NCBI GenBank assembly: GCA_963678705.1
Contig: OY783208.1
Location: 23,276,207 to 23,340,206 of the forward strand
DNA: 64,000 nt
Direction of reading: 5' to 3'
From: Panorpa germanica
Taxonomy: Eukaryota; Arthropoda; Insecta; Mecoptera; Panorpidae
The notes beneath the pieces are model-generated. The model saw only the letters and a program-made list of their open reading frames with translations. It had not been told where the DNA came from and did no database searches. The position numbers were made by a program, and so were the translations under genes. Within the stretch, counting starts at the first letter, position 1; each line of letters begins with the position of its first letter. Shown here piece after piece: positions 62,939-64,000 of this stretch.

Positions 62939-63560
62939 GGGCTTGTGTCCTCATTTTTTAGTGGTCGATTTTCCAATTGTTGTTTGAAATTGATGTTAAT
63001 AAATGTGTATTGGCGTGTCTATTTTAATAAATATCTAAATGTTGACGGAGATATAGCAATTAAAAATTTGAATTGTAGTTTTAGAGCTAGAAATGGTCAG
63101 CCATATTTGTATGACATGAAATGCATTTTAACGTCAGTTATTTGTTGAGTAGGTCAGTGCTGTGGTAACGTTTTGTAGCTGTTGGTAGTCAAACAATCAA
63201 GTCAAATCAAAGAATAATAGGTTTTTATTTTATTTAACCCTGCTAAGGCAGACATAATATTGAAATTTTATTGTTCCTTGAAATAGCTGTGAATAATATT
63301 TGATATTTTGATTCATAAATACATATAGCAGAGATTTATGAGCTGTAAGGTTGGCAGCGGTTGTGATGTCACATGCATTTGGAATGTGTACAACGTTGAA
63401 TCCCTTTAATAATTAAAGAGACAAAATGACTTTTTTAATTGTTTATATCTCTTAACATATAAGGAGTTATTAACAAATAATTGAACATTTGAGGTTCTAG
63501 TAACCCACTTTATCAATATTTAGTACACTTTTATAGAAATTAAGACATAGGACACAAGCT
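62939..63560 (+). mobile_element. MITE family A, full length, forward
   Basis: GGGCTTGTGTCCTCATTTTT to GGACACAAGC, all inner blocks present. Confidence 0.8.
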
Positions 63561-63564
63561 TATT

Positions 63565-63690
63565 AAACGTCAAAGCTATAAAATAAATAACATTACTTGC
63601 TACTAGGTTAACTTTAAATAGATATATCTCCGTCTATTTTTGGATATTTAATAAAATAAAAACGCCAATATACGTTTAATAAGCCATTTA
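63565..63690 (-). repeat. Repeat family C end, reverse
   Basis: GATATATCTCCGTCTA, TTTAATAAAATAAAAACGCC, AATATACGTTTAATAA; directly abuts MITE A. Confidence 0.6.
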
Positions 63691-63697
63691 CGCGTAA

Positions 63698-63807
63698 TCA
63701 AAGATAATATAGATCGGAAACTCCCATGTTAAGTTTTGGTCCCATTTGGTCCTGTGATACATTCATGTTATTGGCCAGGAACCTCTGCCTTTGTTCGGCG
63801 AGAAGTT
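63698..63807 (-). CDS. Probable last exon of a gene running in from beyond the window
   Basis: On the minus strand a pyrimidine-rich tract and AG (63808) precede a 36-codon open stretch ending in TGA: LLAEQRQRFLANN, then MNVSQDQMGP and KLNMGVSDLYYL. Base composition is less AT-rich than its surroundings, and the Glu/Arg/Gln-rich start looks like a helix. The product is not recognised. A three-phase check is impossible because the previous exon is outside the window. Confidence 0.45.
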
Positions 63808-64000
63808 CTTGCAAGACACAAAAGAGGCGGGAATAATTGGATATTTGAATTATTATAAATATCAACAATTTTATAAATAAAAAAAAACGCAATTTTAGTT
63901 AACAATGTTTGTTGTAATTAATGTATTTGTATATACATAAAAATTCTTCCTAAAAAACAAAAATATTTAATTGTTTAATTAATGTAATTGTACATAAACC

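Noticed and set aside
62945-63148. 67-codon frame at the start of a MITE copy
   Set aside because: Entirely inside noncoding MITE A sequence; other copies do not keep it open.

Overview
The window is AT-rich animal DNA. GT-AG introns, a trypsin-like serine protease homologue, fibrinogen-related (FReD) proteins, a mariner element and a gypsy-type envelope fossil all point to an insect. A beetle or another repeat-rich insect genome fits best, but the order cannot be fixed from the sequence. No rRNA, tRNA or CRISPR was seen.

Region 1 (1-16.3 kb) is a tandem cluster of C2H2 zinc-finger genes on the + strand: five open genes (200, 2752, 6106, 10308 and 13098) and one decayed copy (15631). All share an acidic N-terminal region rich in psi-K-x-E (SUMO-type) motifs, arrays of 28-residue fingers joined by a GLKPF-type linker instead of TGEKP, a 5'UTR intron, and a repeated upstream promoter module with a CCCGCC element and a TATA box. 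The first two genes are a recent tandem duplication.

Region 2 (17.2-33.5 kb) is one 12-exon gene (603 aa). It encodes a signal peptide, a mucin-like Thr-rich repeat, a catalytically dead trypsin-like domain (His to Tyr, Ser to Gly), a second Thr/Ser-rich linker and a complete FReD. Its 9.7-kb intron 10 holds a mariner, a (TA)n tract, degenerate 240-bp tandem repeats and an LTR-element fossil. Region 3 (38.3-49.0 kb) is a 10-exon gene (475 aa): signal peptide, three sushi/CCP domains and a FReD with the same intron positions and phases as the first. Together they look like a small locus of secreted recognition proteins that combines the module types used in lectin/complement-type systems (FReD, CCP, serine-protease fold).

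Region 4 (50.2-51.6 kb, minus strand) is a small two-exon gene for a 98-aa cysteine-rich membrane or secreted peptide. Region 5 (54.5-61.8 kb) is a UBXN1-like gene with a UBA domain, a coiled coil and, unusually, two UBX domains that share an intron position. A probable last exon of another minus-strand gene lies at 63.7 kb.

Much of the rest is repeats. A 550-630-bp MITE family (TIR GGGCTTGTGTCCT) occurs at least 15 times, with more diverged relatives. Others are a CCCAGTAAAC-TIR family with 2-bp target duplications, several fold-back elements, and a LINE fragment enclosed by inverted MITE ends. All gene models are read by eye from frames, splice sites and motifs; no database search was run.
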